Below, in pieces: positions 9,216 to 19,639 of a stretch of DNA of 20,338 nt (positions are counted from its first letter, which is position 1; the number at the start of each line of letters is the position of its first letter). The stretch covers positions 1-20,338 of the forward strand of contig LSSN01000066.1 in assembly GCA_001970855.1 (NCBI GenBank), written 5' to 3'. The notes under the pieces are model-generated. The model was not told the origin of the DNA, searched no databases, and was given only the letters and a program-made list of their open reading frames with translations. A program made the translations under genes and the position numbers. The DNA comes from Smittium culicis. Taxonomy: Eukaryota > Kickxellomycota > Harpellomycetes > Harpellales > Legeriomycetaceae.

Positions 9216-9530
9216 TTGAATACTTTTTTAATAATTCTGTTAGATGTAGGCTCTGACCAGGAACTCAATGATATCAACGAAATCAATTTTGTTGAAATGA
9301 GATTAATTCCATTACTGCTTGTAACTTCAGTCATCCAGCCTACTTTAAGCAATACCTGGGCTGATCTTTCGGTTGGTAGATTGATCTCATTTCCCTTTAG
9401 GTACGCAGCTGGTAGACCGGCAGAGGAATTTATTAGTATTAGAATATTAGTTTTTTATGTCTTGCACCAACTTTACTATTTTTTAGTTTACTTATCCGCG
9501 TATTTTCTTAAATTTTTATTGTACCAATAA
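9216..9530 (+). pseudogene. Open stretch with GRPAEEF tail, probable element remnant or short ORF
   Basis: An open frame runs through this interval to a TAA; the first ATG is at 9297. The central part looks coding: NTWADLSVGRLISF, then YAAGRPAEEFI. After that it turns into F/L/Y-rich readthrough of AT-rich sequence. The segment 9400-9434 matches 2619-2653 (opposite strand) at 31 of 35 positions. Two of the four mismatches fall at second or first codon positions and change Gly/Ala or Pro/Ala, but the frame and the GRPxEEFI core are kept. It lies 0.3 kb upstream of divergently oriented CUL4 and is not part of it. A truncated copy of a repeated gene or transposon 3' end is the simplest reading. 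A real short protein is possible but I recognise no domain. Confidence 0.35.
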
Positions 9531-9534
9531 AATT

Positions 9535-10101
9535 CCGAGATTAAAAAAAATAAAACATCAAATACTTTATACTAAAAATAGCTAAGCTGACGATATAATT
9601 TCAGCAGAAGAAATTAGCTTGCTAAAAAAACCGCTTTTTCATATTAGATAAAGGGTAAAATATATGCATTTTGCGTTATATTAGTCTTAATACCAATTCT
9701 TAAAGCTTATTCTATTTCTAATACTAATTTAGAAAGAAAAAATGATTGGTAGATATGTGAATTTAAAAAACAGTATTATAAACTAAAACACAATCGAATT
9801 ACTATCTAAATGAGAGTTTCTTAACAATAGAAAAAATTTATAGTAAACTGAATTACAGAGTATAAAATTAAATAAACTTTTATACCCTAATACAAAGTTA
9901 ATTTTGGAGATATGTAGGTTAAGAGTAATTTTTTTTCTTGGAAATTTTGATTTCTAACGTTGATTAAATGAATTTGTTGACTGTACCAAGCATAAAATCA
10001 ATTTTTCTGACTAAATGATAAAAAATAAATCTAAAGCTAGTTTTTATCAAATAATTATAAAAAACTAGCTCCTCAATATAAAATTTCATATATGATTATA
10101 T
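9535..10101. other. AT-rich gene-free DNA, left edge of the desert
   Basis: No gene, RNA or repeat family recognised apart from an inverted repeat at 10035-10070. Stops occur in all frames at short spacing. Confidence 0.6.
10035..10070. repeat. Inverted repeat, 11-bp arms
   Basis: AGCTAGTTTTT (10035-10045) and AAAAACTAGCT (10060-10070) are perfect inverse complements around a 14-nt AT loop. It lies 32 nt outside the left end of the MITE-like element. Confidence 0.75.
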
Positions 10102-10306
10102 ATATATATGGGATATTCTTCGGAGAAGCGGAACTTTTTTACTTGTAAATTCTATTTGCTAATATGAATTAGGGTTAACTATTGGTTGTATCAGTTAAAC
10201 CATTCGATGATAAATTCTAAATTTGATTTACATAAAAGTAATGCTGCAAAGTAGGAAAAACTTGATGGCTAAAGTTCCGCCCCTCCAAATATTCTCCCAT
10301 ATATAT
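10102..10306. mobile_element. MITE-like element with 36-bp terminal inverted repeats
   Basis: Positions 10102-10137 and the reverse complement of 10271-10306 align without gaps over 36 nt, with 30 identities. The outer 12 nt are identical (ATATATATGGGA) and so is the inner GCGGAACTTT. The GC-containing inner part rules out simple AT-palindrome chance. The 205-bp whole has no coding capacity, which fits a non-autonomous DNA transposon. Both ends sit in TA repeats, so a TA target-site duplication (Tc1/mariner style) is possible but cannot be read. Confidence 0.5.
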
Positions 10307-12261
10307 AATAGCTGATGCTATAAATCTCCAAAAAAAAAAAATATTTGATATTATTATGATATAAATTATTAAATTGTGTTATCATATTCATAATCTTTTA
10401 CATATGAAAAATATAACTAGAGCGTAATTTAATGATTAAATAATATAAATTATAATTAGGACTAAACTATAAACTAAAATAAACCAATATTAAAAGTATA
10501 AGTAAATAAAAGTATTAGAAATGATTTCAACTTTATATATTACTTTATAATACTTTATATAAAAATGTCAAAAAAGTTCGCAGTACTTTAAATAACAATT
10601 CTTATTTCTATTATAACTGCTTATTGTGCAAGTTAGAATCAAAAATAATTTTTTGTACTAATTTAAATTAGTTTGTTTAAATTATTGAATTCCTTAGTTT
10701 ATTTATTTAAAATAGTATTTTTGTCATTTAAGTATAAATGTATTACATTATTTTTTATAAATAATTTCATAAAGATTTTAAATCTTTTAAATGAATATTT
10801 AAAGACTTAATATTATATGTATTCCATTAAAAGTTTAAAATTATATCTTTACCTACTGTCAGAATTTTTGATTTCAATTATAATGACTATTTTTGATTAG
10901 TACACCTAATTTCCCTAATTTATAGATATTCTAAATTATTTTTCTTTTTGTAGTTAGTACAAAAATAATGCCTTTTTCACTAAAAAAAATAAAGCCCAAA
11001 TTTAAAAAAATTTGATTTATATTTTGAATTAAAAATGCTCTATACATATTTTTAATAATATATAATTAAAAAATAAAAGTAGATTTTATAATTTATTATC
11101 AAAATTAATAATATGAAATAGTAGAAAAAAACTTATCAAACACATTTTTAACTGGATAATAAAAAATTTTCGCGAATAAAATCAATTCTAATAGAATAGA
11201 ATAAGTCGACTAGTATAAGAGATTTAAGTAAAAAAAGGAAGAATATAGTTTAATATTTAATATAAAATGTTTATATTTTTTTAAATTAAGACTACATCAT
11301 AAAAACCCATGAGATAATAAATTGAAATATCATAAACTATTTTTTAAATTTATTTTCATTTCTATCGACTAGTTCGTAATAGTTAATTATTAAGTTAGTA
11401 AGTGAAGATTAATAATAAAACTATATTTAGGCCTGGTTCAAGTTCAATTTCAAGGGCAAAAATAAGAAATTAAATAGAATTTAGGGTTAGTAATTAATTT
11501 TGAAAAAGTTTTCAATATCATAAAATGGTTAAGCTCTGGTTCACATATCTATCCATATATTATAGCGAATAAAATTGAAGTATAATATTAAAATTAATAC
11601 TCTCTTGATTAAAATGTAATAGGAAATATATTTTTTTATTGGTTGGTTAGTAAAATTATAATCAAGCGCATTATAATCGCAAAACAGTTTTTTTTACAGA
11701 TTATGTGTATTGATCATTAATTTTTAATTTAATGAAAATATTATGATATTTGTTTTCTATGAATTTTTTTCGAATTTTTGAAAATAATGAATACATTTCA
11801 AAAAAAAAAAATTAGTAAATTTTATTCATTTTAATGGTTGAAAAAAATTATTAATTAATATTCAAACTTTTTATTTTTTATTTTTTGATGAAGATATAAT
11901 TTAAACCAAGAAGATAATTTCACCAATAATATACCAAATTTTAAAATTATTGATTAATCAAATAAATATCTAATCGCCAAAGAGTAAGGGAAGTTCTGTG
12001 TTATTTTGTTTATTAAGTTAAACATTATTCTATTTAACTTTATTTATAGCTTACCTATATTTTATCATACATTTAATAAAAATTTACAATTGATGAATAA
12101 TAAAGTACAGTTCAATTAAAATTATGTTCTTATCTATTTCAGTACCTAAAAAAAAGTTATCAATAGCTAATGATTTTTTTGAATTAAGATATTGTATAAT
12201 AAATATTATGCTATGAAAAAAAAATATTAATCGAACAATGTGCCGTGTTGTATTAAATTAC
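10307..12261. other. AT-rich gene desert, segment 1
   Basis: Extremely AT-rich; for example 11041-11100 has only 4 G/C in 60. I see no open frame with protein-like composition, no tRNA or rRNA, and no element ends. Scattered GGGTTA words (10168, 11484) are single, not telomeric arrays. Confidence 0.6.
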
Positions 12262-12347
12262 TGATTTTTTATTTGGTACTTTATTAAGGATTTTTTATTC
12301 GGTACTTTAATAAGGATTTTTTATTCGGTACTTTAATAAGGATTTTT
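12262..12347. repeat. 26-bp tandem repeat, about 3.3 copies
   Basis: Units start at 12275, 12301 and 12327 (third partial), each GGTACTTTAATAAGG followed by ATTTTTTATTC. Unit 1 differs from unit 2 at one base (TTATTAA versus TTAATAA). A 13-nt degenerate partial unit precedes at 12262-12274. This is a young local minisatellite. Confidence 0.85.
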
Positions 12348-13633
12348 AATTATCTTTGCAAATATTATCAAAAAATAGCACATTTTATTATAAATAAATG
12401 ATTCCATTTTTATTGAACTTTCCATAATGATATCAAAATTTATATAAGATATGTCTTGTTGATTATATAAAAATAAAACTGGATATATTTTAATCATATA
12501 ATTTTATTTGACTAATAATTTATAATTATTGATAAAAATTCTCTGTTTTTCTATATTAATTATCAAATAAAATTGATTTTTTGAAATTGATTATTCAATA
12601 ACTCAAATTAATTAATTATTTAAAAAATAGTAAATCTTGGCGTATTTGTGCTTTAATTATATTATTCAGAAAAAAATTTTCTTTTTAATTTGAATCAATA
12701 AAAATTATATAGTTAGTCCGATATTTGAAGTATATTTAAGCTTTACTAAGTTTCATAATTTAAATTATTATTAAGAATTTTTTATCGTAACTAATAAAAT
12801 AATTCCAATTTAGTACTGGAGTATTATTATTTTAATAAAAAATTGTAAAAAAATTGATATTAATGTGCTTGATTTAATATATTTATAAAATATTTTTGTC
12901 TAATAATGTATAAATGACAGCTCTTGATAAGATTATCATTAAAATAGAGTTAAAGAATTTAAAAAATGATGAATGACTATATTTAAAATCGTTATATTTT
13001 CTGGATAATTTAATAATATATACTCAATGTAGGATTTATATTTTTATTCAGTTAAAAATATGATATATTTTATCAAAAATCAGATTTTCGATGAATTTAT
13101 TGTCAAAAAAAATTTTTTTTCTAAATAAAAACTTTTTAATTTAAAAGCCTGATTCTATGAAGATCAAAAATAGTCTTTGGTTAATTAATAATTCTGATTT
13201 TTATCATATGATACTCATAAAATCGAATTAGCTAGCTTCAGACTATCTTTTGAATATTGGTATTTACTCTAATTATTAGCATAATTATTGTAAATTTAAT
13301 TAAATATCATAATACTTTAAAATCAATATCTAGAATTGAAATTAATTTTCTTGTCATCTTAATCACCTTTAAATATTATTATTTTTTTAATGCTAAATCA
13401 CTTTTTTTCCTCTGCTTTTAAATATACAAAATTTATCTATTATAAATTTGTTAGAATAAAAAATATTCACCTAATTGTGCAAAATTTTTATAATTCATGA
13501 AATTTTTTTTTGATTTTATAAGTATCGCTTAGATAAAATATTTGAATTTTTGTTTGACCAAATTTAAAAAAAATATAACATTTATTGTATGAAATATAGC
13601 TGATAAAATGGTATTTATAATGAAATTAAAACA

Positions 13634-13647
13634 TTTTTTTAAAAAAA
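13634..13647. repeat. T7A7 palindrome
   Basis: Seven T followed by seven A, the third T-tract/A-tract palindrome of the window, here in the desert. No function visible. Confidence 0.6.
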
Positions 13648-15072
13648 GATAAATATACATTTACATACGATCCAAATTTATTTATTTATTTAAAGTTAAA
13701 TATGTTATTAAATTCAAAAATATTTTATCTGTATATTTAAAAATTTCTGCTTATAACTAGAGTTTAGATTACCTCATTTTATCTTCTAGTGATATATTAT
13801 AAATTAACTTATTAAAATTTTTTACAGAACGGCATATTATAAATAGACTTATCATAAATCCAATTTATTCTGTACGTCTGAGTATTTTTTTATACTAGCT
13901 ACTCTATTATACTAGTGTATGCTATATATATAATGAATTAATTAAATAAATTCTTAATCAAGTTTCTTATTAGGGTTACTAATAATGATAATAAATTTAA
14001 TAAATTTGATTTTTAAAAGCACAAAAGGGGTAAATATATCTGTTCAACATTCATTCGATAGATTTTAGAGCGAGTATAAATTTAATTGGGGTTTTCTGAA
14101 ACATAATTTATTTTGAAATGAACAAAAACTAACTTTTCATATGTTTTCTTCGTTATATTTCACTTTTTTTTTTTTTATAAAATTAGCTAAAAAATAATTA
14201 AAAATAAATATACCAAATTATTCTTTCATGCCTCTAAATATTAGCAATATATTTTTGTTAATTTTATATAAATTCATTAGTCGATTTAGTGAGATATAAA
14301 ACTTCTGATATTTTAGATTCAGAATTTAAATATTTTATGTGTCTTATAAGATTGAAAGACTTGTAGAACAAAAAATAGAATATAATTTTTATTTATAGTC
14401 GAAAATAATAATAGTTTTAATTGAAAAATTCTGATTAATAATATATTAAGAATTTATCAAACCAGTTTTTAGAGCAAAAAATCTTACTACCGATATTATA
14501 GAGCATATTGAACTATTTATTATCTTAAATTAGTTCTATAGAGGTTATTTATATACCTCTTTAATTAATTTATTACAATAAAAGTTTAATATTAAATAAT
14601 TTTAATTGATTTAATCGATTATAGAACCTATATTCTTGTAATATTTGATTTATCGGATAAATTAAAATATTTTAATCAAGTTTTACATTCCAATAAATAT
14701 AGTAAAAAATTGAGATTATTTGTTGAATTTTATTTTTTTTTACCAGTTATTTTTAATTTTTGTCAGTTTTCAAAAAATAAAAAACTAATCTAATAATTTT
14801 TTGTATATGTATAATTATGTGCCTATTTTTAGATATATAAGAGTTTACTTGATTTAAAACGTTTAAAGATAAATTTGCGTAGGTAGTTTTGCAAATATTT
14901 TATTTTTGATAGATTTTTGATAGATTTTTTTATATTTATAATCATTACGCCAATATTGGAAATAAAAATTTCAAATAAAAAATTTTAATTATATGTAAAA
15001 TTTAGAGTATACTTTGTACTAAATACCTCTTAAAACGTTACTCAAGGATAATGGTAATTTCTTTACTTATAC

Positions 15073-15099
15073 AATTTTTCTATCAAAGATAGAAAAATT
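15073..15099. repeat. Perfect hairpin, 12-bp arms and 3-nt loop
   Basis: AATTTTTCTATC (15073-15084), loop AAA, then GATAGAAAAATT (15088-15099). It is the longest perfect near-palindrome seen in the desert. It could be a cruciform or a transcript stem; no gene is adjacent. Confidence 0.8.
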
Positions 15100-17750
15100 A
15101 TACGAGCTAGCTATTTGAATATATATAAGAAATAATTATACCTTAAAAATATATCTACTTCTAACCATAAAATATTATACGGTAAATATTTCTTAAACCT
15201 GCTCTTAGATTAAGAACTTTTTATTTTAGAGAAAATTTTGGATTTTTTTTAATAATATTTTCAATTTTTTATCTGTATTTAATATTCATTAATTTTTTGA
15301 TGATAGCAAGTTTAGATAAAAATTATAGTTTATATAATAAAGTATGAAACTTCATTTTAATTATTATAAAATTTTTTTTCACATACTTTTAAGACATTGT
15401 TAAACTAAAAAAGATATATTGTGACATTAATAAATGTAAATAGTATTTATTAAGCTGTTCTTTAAATAATATACACAGAATAGATGTGTAAATAAGGTAT
15501 CAGAATACATCATTTATTTGATTATGACTTATAATAAGAAAAATTAGTAGATACACTAGTATATACGACACTATTTTAATAAAATTCGCATTTAATTCGT
15601 TAAAATCAAAAATAATGCTTTATATTTAAATCTTATTATGTCATATTCTCTTAATCACACTCAAAATTTAAAATTATTTGTCTTGTTTTTAGTTTATTCG
15701 AATAAAATGGATCGAATTTAATACGATAAAATACAAAATACCAACATTTTTATTATAAATTTAGATTTTTGTTTAGGTTTTCTAGTTTTATTATTTCAAA
15801 AAAAAATCATATTGATTAAAAAAATCAAATAAATCCAATAATTTTCAAGCTTAAAAATTATAATTTTACTTATAAATATAAGAGAATATCAGTTTTTACT
15901 TTGAAAATGCCAATGAAATGATAATATAATAGTACATTGATTTATATAAATAGATCTAAATGATATCAGGAATTTTAGGAATAAGATTAAAATAGGGCTG
16001 AATCTACTAAACTATATAAACTGCTAATTAATATAAAAATTAAAACGAAATAGGAATAAAATGAAAAATTATTAATATAAAAAAATTAAATTTCAAAAAA
16101 TAAAATAATTAAATTATAAGACATATATTCCATTTGTAAAATAAAAATCAACTCATCGCCATTTACAAAAAAAAAGACATTTATTCATCATAGTACCTGT
16201 TCACCAACAACCTAAAACCCTTGAATTAATTATTTTTATATAAATAATTTATAAAATATAATATTCCGCCGTAATAAATTCAACTCCCAAAAAAAAAAAA
16301 AAAGTAGCGAGGAATCAAAAAATTAATTCATAGAATTCACATAAATAAGTTAAAGGCAAATAATATTTTGCGGTACTATAAAATATTATTTAAAAGTTTC
16401 CGCTATAATTGAAAAAAAATTCAGTTCTTATAATAATCTGATCATAGGTATAATATTGATATTAAAGTTTATTTAGCATAATGTTTTGATTATATTTTGA
16501 TTTAGGTTTATTAAAACAATTAAGAGCGGATAAAATTTGATGTTAATATTTTATTAATTATGAAGTATAATGAATTTCTTAATATAATCTGATAAAAAAA
16601 AGCTTAGCTAAAATAATAAATGCTTCTATTTAGCCTCATTTCCGTTTCATCTTTAATCATTCTAATTCTTTGATGATCATTTGATTTTTATTCAGTTACA
16701 GTTTTTACAATTTTTAGTCTTTATTTCGTATTTAGAATTATTTATTTTTTATTAATCAAGGCTTTTTTAGCGAGTTATTAGAGGTATGAATTAAACTATC
16801 AAAATTTGTGCGGTGATATTGATAATTTAAATAAATTAAGAAATTTAATTAATTAGTTTTTTATTTTTATAAATTAATTAAAAAAATCGATAAATTTTAG
16901 TGTAAATAATTACAGTTAGTTTTAAAAAAATAATTTTCAGAAATTATTAGAAGAAAATAAAATTTTAGAATCACGTCTAAACGACAATTCTTTGTCTGTT
17001 TCTACTCTTATACTCGTCCGAATCATTTTGATTTACTTTGAATATAGCTTAGATTCCTTTATAATTATAAACTGAAAAATTAAGAAATGGAAAGAGAACC
17101 TATAAAATTTTATTAGAATTCTATTCATAATGAAGATTTATAGAGTCTTATCGCTTTAGATTTTTTTCTTAATATCATTTATAAGCATTTCTTGAATACT
17201 TAAATATATAGCTTTAATTTGATAATGTATCTATCTTAAATCTCAATTTTTAATAATTTTAGGTAATTTTTTTCATTATATAATAACTGAAGGAGATTTT
17301 TATGATTAATTTTTATTGCTTATTAAGATTCATATCCAATATTTATGCTAATTAATTTGTAGTAGCTAAATAAAATCATTTTATAAATCTAAATTTTATT
17401 GATATTATGAATTAAAATAGTATAATTTTGTATAATTAACCATATAATTAATACTTACTTTTCTTTAATCATTTGAAAAATAAATAAATAAATAAATTTT
17501 TATATTCAATTAAAATTCTAACTATAATCCCTATTATATGAAAAAAACATTTAGCTCAGTATTTTTTTTATCGAATTATTAATTATATTATGAGTTTTTA
17601 AACATTTGGAAATTAGCCTTATTACTATTTAAATTCATAATCTCATTCCATTCTCAATTGACGTATATGTAGTTATACTTCTATATTTTAAATACTTTTT
17701 TTATTCGAGTATTTTTTTCTTATACATCATACTATTTTTCATATTACTGT

Positions 17751-17837
17751 CAAGTATCAAGTATCAAGTATCAAGTATCAAGTATCAAGTATCAAGTATC
17801 AAGTATCAAGTATCAAGTATCAAGTATCAAGTATCAA
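17751..17837. repeat. Perfect (CAAGTAT)12 heptamer array
   Basis: Twelve identical CAAGTAT units plus a CAA end give 87 nt without one mismatch. Homogeneity implies recent slippage or expansion, hence likely length polymorphism. It is not a known telomere motif and lies internally between unique AT-rich sequences. Confidence 0.97.
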
Positions 17838-19639
17838 TAGATATAATTTTATATAAAAATACAGACCATTAACCTGCAAGCTATATTAGCCCTTTCACAA
17901 AAAGTAGACTATTTTTGATCCTCAAAAATTAGCCAAATGTGTTCAAAAAAAATAGTTTAATTCTGAGGCCTTTAGAAATATTAGTGTATTGTAAAATGGT
18001 AGGAAACACCTAGCTTGCTTATAAATCATAAAAGAATCATAAAAATGAATTTTTTTAAAGAGTGTTGAACTAGAAAGTGTTATAATATTAAATCGCATAA
18101 TAGTTAAAATGAATAAAATAATGTTTTATACGTGTCTAATAATAATTCTATCTAAAAAAGAATGGATTTATCAATTATTATTATAGAATTAGTGTATAGC
18201 AACGAGCTTAATTAAAATATTCTTTGAATTACACAGCTAAACATATTTCGATTGATAGCTAAAATTTCATCTAATCAAAAAATTATGGCTGTCGCCCAAG
18301 GTTGTTTAATAATGTGATTTTTTAAAAGGATTGCTGCTATTAAAAATTGTAAAATAGCTTCATTACAATAAATCGGGATAATTCCACAAAGGATTGTATA
18401 AAAAAATGCTACTGTATGCTCTATTTTTTTTGTTTAAAATCAAAAAAATTACAATACCCAAAAGAACACAGTAATATGTTATGTCAAACTAAAGCTGGAT
18501 ATATCCAAAATTTATAAGCCTTAAAAAATAACTGAGGAACAAGCTAACTTGAGTAATAGCTATTTTAAAGCTCGTGTACAATATGCAATTTAACAGATTA
18601 ATAAATTTTTGCTTCTGCATACGTTAATAGAAATGTTTTTTCTTACGCTTTATGAGCGATAACTGCTCGATTCTTAATTATTTGCTTAATTTTTTCTATT
18701 GGCGGATGTATTATCGATTTGAATTTAAATAATAGTTTAAAGTACTCTAAGAGAGGCTAAGTTATACATACATACATATTTATATATTAGCAAAAGATGT
18801 TGGATATTTTTGAATAAGTGTACCTTGCTTCTATAAACTCAAATTTATATTTCATTTCCCAAATTGATATTGATATTTAGTGAATCGATTTTTTTTTTTT
18901 TATAACGGAAAATTTATTTATTTATTTATTTTTATTTAAAATAGAACCAACTTAGTAAGTAAAAGTAAAAATATTAGAAATTAAAGAAAACTTTTATGTA
19001 AAATGAAAATTTATTTATACACAATATTAGGGAATCGATTCTTTCATTAATTGTCTTGTATAAAAAATATAACCATCATATAGTAATATATCGCTATATA
19101 TAAATCTTTATTTTTAATACATTTAATTCGCCAATTTCTTGGAAATATAAATAGGTATGCCTTGTGTCAAAGCTTGGTCTTTTTCATATTAGTTTGACTG
19201 ACCAGAGTAAATATTGTTTAATATAGAATATATTGTTAATGAAAATTAAAGGAGTAATCCTGTTCAAATCGCTATATCGAAGTAGCCAATGAACATTAAA
19301 AACCATGTTTCATTTGTGTTTGTTTTATAGTATTATGGTCAATTGCTTCGTTTCATTTGTCGCTGACTTGGGCTCTTAAAAGATGATGTATTCTCTTTTT
19401 TTAAGTAGATGTGACCTTCGTCTAATAATTAAATCTCTAATAGTTGTATTGAAGCTTCTTTTGTAATAAAAAATTGAAAATATTTTAAATATGATTAAAT
19501 TTCTGTTAAATAAGCCAAAATCGTATAGAGTAAGTAATTACACATATCCAAATAAAATCAACTTGTTTTAACTGTACATCGATTAAAAAATTTATTTCCC
19601 TTTTTTGTTTAGAACATATATACTCTTTCTAAAGCTCAA
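17838..19639. other. Intergenic region upstream of the hydroxyacyl-CoA dehydrogenase gene
   Basis: Slightly less AT-extreme than the desert proper, but no supportable gene. It contains small ATAC and TTTA repeats (about 18762-18780, 18915-18940) and a T-run near 18890. Close to the gene, a pyrimidine tract ends in TTTGTTTAG at 19612 and looks like a splice acceptor. A short frame MMYSLFLSRCDLRLIIKSLI begins at 19383 and could be an upstream exon (see findings). The rest is presumably promoter and spacer. Confidence 0.5.

Larger units (their letters stand above)
12348..17750. other. AT-rich gene desert, segment 2
   Basis: More than 5 kb without any gene I can support on either strand. It consists of A/T-dominated sequence with homopolymer runs (A15 near 16290, T-runs near 14165), short dyads (15073-15099), small duplications (GATAGATTTTT twice near 14910) and T/A palindromes. 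A GCGG...CCGC dyad at about 16369-16403 weakly echoes the inner part of the MITE-like ends. Confidence 0.6.

Noticed and set aside
10168..13978. GGGTTA words as internal telomere repeats
   Set aside because: Only single isolated hexamers, never tandem.
13905..15570. Distant 13-bp inverted match TATACTAGTGTAT (near 13909 and 15553)
   Set aside because: Short and AT-rich, expected by chance in DNA of this composition; nothing else pairs around it.
9535..19639. AT-richness explained by repeat-induced point mutation
   Set aside because: No duplicated sequences showing C-to-T asymmetry could be recognised, and composition alone does not show RIP.
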